Shown here: piece by piece, positions 40,138-44,155 of the stretch
Layout of the letters: every line of letters starts with the position of its first letter
Numbering within the stretch: position 1 is the stretch's first letter
NCBI GenBank assembly: GCA_008931825.1
Contig: QXVZ01003732.1
Span: 6,646-50,800 of the forward strand
DNA length: 44,155 nt
DNA from: Phallusia fumigata
Lineage: Eukaryota; Chordata; Ascidiacea; Phlebobranchia; Ascidiidae
Reading direction: 5' to 3'
The notes under the pieces: model-generated
Database searches by the model: none
What the model was told of the DNA's origin: nothing
Seen by the model: only the letters and a program-made list of their open reading frames with translations
Position numbers and translations under genes: made by a program

Positions 40138-41669
40138 GCGGTTATTCAAGGAGAATCAATTCGTTACGCCCCAGAACAGAAAAGTACAAACAGAGCTGAG
40201 CTAAATAAAAATATATCGTTAAAACTCAAAACACATCTTAAACACGTCAAAATGGACCAATTATTGAGACGGGAGACATAAAGCGCCAATACGCGCAGTT
40301 GGGCTCACTGGGCTGAGGGTGAAAATAAACTTGGAAAAGCGACATAACGAAAAAAGTATTAATTGTCTAACGTCCGAAATCGAAACCTTGACAGGTCAGA
40401 AAGTTTGGCGGAGTGTCACAAACAATTATACACGGAACGAGAAAGTTCAAAATAAAACCGCTACTACATCCAAACTATAGCAGCGTTTGGACTTTCCTAA
40501 ATTCAGGCGAAACCGATAAGAAAATTAGAAACAGAAATATTATAGAGGCAGAGTTTTTAAACGCTCTGCGCGGCCTGAGTAAAAACAAGTCCCCTGGACA
40601 AGACAGTTTTCCAGTTTATTTAGCTTTTGGGAAAACCATAAAGATATCTACATGGCGGCATGGAGCCACTCGATAGCGAACGGTAGTTTGTCCCCTTCGC
40701 AATCTAAAGCCGTAATAACTCTTCTACCTACAGCAAACAAGGACCTTCTCCAGTCAGGCAGTTACAGGGCCATATTATACATTAAAATGCAGACTGCAAA
40801 ATTGCCTCTAAAGTTGTAAACAATCGATTCCGAGCGGTTTTAATTATCTGAACTTATACCTTATCTGATCAAAATAGCTTCTTGGCGAACCTATACATAA
40901 CAAATAACATTCGACTTTTGTTCGACATTATAAACAGCAGCGGCCATCAAATATTCCAGGTGCACTTGTCCCTGGAAATTTTTAAAGCGTTTGGAACTTT
41001 ATGTTTTCAGGGTTGGAAGCCTTCGGTTTCGGCCCAACAATTGTCAAGTAAGTTAAATGTTTTACTGTTAACTCTTAGTCGGTAATAATCAACAACTGCC
41101 TCCTATCAGCCCCCACATAAAGTCGAAAGAGGCGTGCAACAAGAAGACCCTTTGTGTCCCACATTATTGTGTAAGTCTAGAATGCCTTGGAGTAATGCTA
41201 AAGTTTCAGATGTTAAAATTCATGGCAAAGAATATACAGTCTAGATGTTCTCCGATGACACTGCTTTGTTTCTGTCCGGTATAGCGACGGCGATTTTCAC
41301 GAAGCTTTTAATATAACCACGGATTTTAGTAGAATGCCGAGTTGTGAAGTAAGTATGGCTAAATCAATCGCCTTTTTTGTCGGTTCAAGGCCCTTAATCG
41401 CCATAAACCTATGGAATAAGTCAAGCTGTTGTAGCATACTGACAACATAAAATACCTGGAAGTCGAGATCCCAATAACGACCTCCAGTGATAATAAAACT
41501 GCTTGAATCAATTTTTTGCCGATTCTACACGGTCAAAGTCATTGCAAACCAGTGGTCAACAAGGGGCCTTTCCCTACCCGGCAAAGTTAAATTAATCAAA
41601 AGCATGTTAGTTGCAATGTTGATGTTTAAACTAATATCTAAAACAACAAAATATCTAAAACAACTATAA
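40138..41669 (+). pseudogene. Decayed L1-like non-LTR retrotransposon reverse transcriptase
   Basis: Pieces of one reverse transcriptase lie in order but in changing frames. AVIQGESIRYAPEQ begins near 40138. LRGLSKNKSPGQDSFPVYL lies in the open frame 40413-40676. WENHKDIYMAAW and NGSLSPSQSKAVITLLP run from 40622. LANLYITNNIRLLFDIIN starts at 40882. ERGVQQEDPLCP is at 41125-41160. MFSDDTALFLSG, at the catalytic FADD position, starts at 41245. NQWSTRGLSLPGKVKLIKSM is in 41487-41669. The order and spacing match L1-clade elements. Stops and frameshifts make it dead, and no endonuclease domain was seen 5' of it, so it is probably 5'-truncated. Confidence 0.87.
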
Positions 41670-41904
41670 GGCTTATACTTTACCGCTTTCTGTGAGGATT
41701 AGGATGGAAAAGAGTAAAGCGAGCGATTTTATGCGCCAGTATTGAAGAGAGGGGTGCGGGAATGATAAACCTGGAAAATTATATTCTGATGGTGTCGTTG
41801 AGTTGCAGCGGCAACAGTGCCACGAGCCGTCTAGCGGCAAGCCAATCAGACCAAATTGGCCACAGATATACTAGTTAAGAGCACCACAGTACTGCGACAG
41901 GCGT

Positions 41905-42110
41905 CGCCATTAAACTAGGTCGCCTGTTTTTCCACAATATTCCAGAAAAGGCCAATTTGAGAGACATATTATTGCAACACATGTCGCAACCTAAACTAGG
42001 TCGCCGGTTCATCCACAATAATCTAGAAAAGAGTCAATGAGAGTGAGAGAGTCACATTATTGCTACACACGTCACAACCCAAATAGGTCGCCTGTTTCTT
42101 CTAGAAAAAA
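41905..42110. repeat. Tandem repeat 3' of the reverse transcriptase, about 2.5 copies
   Basis: AAACTAGGTCGCC at 41912 and 41993 and AAATAGGTCGCC near 42080 (spacing 81 and about 88), each followed by TCCACAATA- or TTCTAGAAAA-type sequence and CACATTATTGC-type sequence. It could be the 3' UTR repeat of the LINE or independent. Confidence 0.75.
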
Positions 42111-42887
42111 GCTAGCACATGTACATCTATAACCGTTCAATTTCCGGCTGCACGTTATTCGTGCTAAAACACAGACTAGGTGCCAGCTAGATGGACCAGA
42201 AAACGAAGAAGCCAGGCTGTGACATTGGGATAGGTGAAATAACATGGAAGCTGGACTGCGACACTCTGTCAGGCGACTGTAAATAGTTAGAGTGCGAGCG
42301 CCTCCGCAAGGTTAGAGTTAGTTAAAATACTCAGCGCGTTGTCGACGGATAAGTTATTCAGGAAACCTTATTTGTTCCATGTATAAGCCCGTAGAAACCA
42401 GTCAAGCAATAAACTTATAGGTTAGAATATAAGCGATTTAATTAGATATGATTCAGGGTAGGGGTTGGCAATCGGTTTTTATGTTGTTAGTCTATTGTAT
42501 GTAAATTACTAATGACTGTTATTGTTTTCATGACATTCTCTTTAAATATGACCTCTATTTGAATAAGCTGTTAATTGCAATTAAATACTGGAAATATGCT
42601 TAAATGCTGAAATCTGAATAAACCAACGATGTATCAAACGGNGGAAGCCAGACACCTGAAAAAGTAATTTGCAGTTTTGTTTCAACCATTTTAGTTACTG
42701 AATAAGTTCTAAAATATTGTTATCTATTCAAAAGGGTGCCTAGAGGTGGGAATAAATTGGTGGGAAATGATGTCTCTTCCAATGCAAATAGAATGCCTCT
42801 TGTTGATTCAAAAGTGTAGAAAAGTGTAATTTTTGTTCATTGTTTCCGCCCAATTTTAAAATTACGTTATTAGAACGTAAATCATGG

Positions 42888-43378
42888 CGTTATTTTACGT
42901 TGTGCAATGACGTCAATTATACGTTTACCGAAACGTTATTTTTACGTAAAAGTGTCGACCCCAGACGACGTAGATGCCACATTGGAAATTACGTTGTTCA
43001 ATGACGTCATTTATACGTTCATTTAAACGTTATTTTTACGTAAAAGTGTCGACTCCAGACGACGTAGATGCCACGTTGGAGATTACGTTGTGCAATGACG
43101 TCATTTATACGTTCACCGAAACGTTATTTTTACGTAAGAGTGTCGACTCCAGACGACGTAGATGCCACAATGGAAATTACGTTGTGCAATGACATAATTT
43201 ATACGTTCACCTAAACGTTATTTTTATGTAAAAGTGTCGACTCCAGACGACGTAGATGCCACGTTGGAATTTACGTTGTGCAATGACGTCATTTATACAT
43301 TCACCTGAACGTTATTTTTCCGTAAAAGTGCCGACTCAAGGCAATGTAGATGCCATGTTGGAAACTACGTTGTACAAT
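42888..43378. repeat. 94-bp tandem repeat, about five copies, palindrome-rich
   Basis: The GACGTAGATGCCA core recurs at 42967, 43061, 43155, 43249 and (diverged) 43343, exactly 94 bp apart. Each unit holds TGACGTCA (intact at 42908, 43002, 43096, 43284; broken in the fourth unit), TTTTACGTAAAA or a variant, and usually GTCGAC. Copies differ by a few substitutions, and the last is the most diverged. Confidence 0.95.
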
Positions 43379-44155
43379 CAGGTTACTTCACGACCAATAC
43401 GAAACAAGTAATATGGATGATGATGAATAAAATCCAAATAGCCTGAAGCTGTGCAAAAAGAATGTACAATATAAATTTTACTTCAGAAACATCAGCTCAA
43501 TGCTCAAATACCTTAAACAAACACCATTACTTTACCAAGGTAGAAACGTAACCACAATAAGTGGTATAATTAAACCCCACAGCCACACTCACCAAAAATT
43601 TGTCCTGCAGTGACCATTGGTCGAGCCGCAGCAAACCGAACAACACCCTCAAATGACCCTTTCCAACGCGGTTGTAGTAACGCGCTATAAATTTAACAAC
43701 GATGCGCTTTTTGACCAAACTAATATAAGTTTATATGCTACTGTACAATAGAGTACAACTGTAAATGGGAGCAAAGTTATTTTAACGTATCATTCTTTTT
43801 TACAGCTTTATTTCGCAAACCAAATTCGGTTAACACTACACAAGTACAGCAGTGGTGTAAAATCAACAGCTGGGTTTCGTCTGTCACAAAAACATGACAA
43901 TCTCTCTATAAATGTTGGGACCTGGGAGGTGTAGCGCGTACCATACACAACTATATACAGTAATATGATCATAAGTTTAAGTGACATAAAATGGTAGAAA
44001 GAGTAGAATGTCCTCCAGCTACAGCATTTGCCTAGTGACATAGACATGAAGTATCAGGGTATATTTCTGTCTGCAAAACATGTGGATACTAATGGATTTT
44101 TGGACCCTGAGGAAGCTTTTTATTTGGAAAGATTGTAACATAGCTCCAGCGCGTC
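43379..44155. other. Right edge, repeats only
   Basis: GCAGCAAACCGAACAACA with flanking sequence (about 43600-43665) recurs at 28750-28800, and the 43742-43950 copy of the 34000 repeat follows. No coding exon recognised. Confidence 0.55.

Noticed and set aside
42974-43192. Plus-strand 72-codon frame with internally repeated peptide
   Set aside because: The repetition comes from the 94-bp tandem array (94 is not a multiple of 3, so successive units change frame).
42888-43378. CRISPR-like array
   Set aside because: The units are repeated over their whole length with no unique spacers, and the genome is eukaryotic.

Overview
The window reads as draft genomic DNA of an invertebrate chordate, most likely a tunicate such as Ciona. 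It is AT-rich, with many small exons, short introns and abundant small DNA transposons, and it carries one copy of a kinase that vertebrates have as three paralogues (MAP4K4, MINK1, TNIK). The species is an inference; the genes are read directly from the sequence. No bacterial operon, CRISPR array, tRNA or rRNA was found. Nearly all open frames over 60 codons are chance or exon shadows. Coding sequence was assembled by hand from minus-strand exons bounded by AG/GT sites and kept in phase. Layout: (1) 1-14946, minus strand: the 5' nine coding exons of a secreted, cysteine-containing modular protein (signal peptide, HFRGGT motif, a long uncharacterised extracellular module, then an EGF-like domain). 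At least 438 residues are encoded, and the gene runs off the left edge or ends in an exon I could not fix. (2) 14947-17282: intergenic, with a decayed plus-strand coding-like stretch at 15752-16160. (3) 17283-36462, minus strand: a complete 26-exon gene for a Misshapen/NIK-related GCK-IV kinase (MAP4K4/MINK1/TNIK), 3024 bp of coding sequence in phase throughout and 1007 residues, with an N-terminal Ste20 kinase domain, a basic/acidic coiled coil, a short serine-rich linker and a C-terminal CNH domain. (4) 36463-40130: upstream DNA with hAT-type MITEs and short repeats. (5) 40138-41669, plus strand: a 5'-truncated, frameshifted L1-like reverse transcriptase. (6) 41905-42110 and 42888-43378: two tandem repeats, the second a five-copy 94-bp unit with three palindromes. 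The introns carry most of the unusual structure. A G-rich repeat with four G-tracts recurs at least 15 times in the introns of both genes, always with the G-rich sequence on the plus (template) strand. A 1.1-kb hAT-type element fills an intron that would be 53 bp without it. A pogo/Tigger-type terminal repeat abuts a splice acceptor of the secreted-protein gene. Several MITEs have exact or near-exact 8-bp target duplications. The two genes are tandem on one strand about 2.3 kb apart. Nothing suggests a shared pathway: one product is cytoplasmic signalling, the other extracellular.
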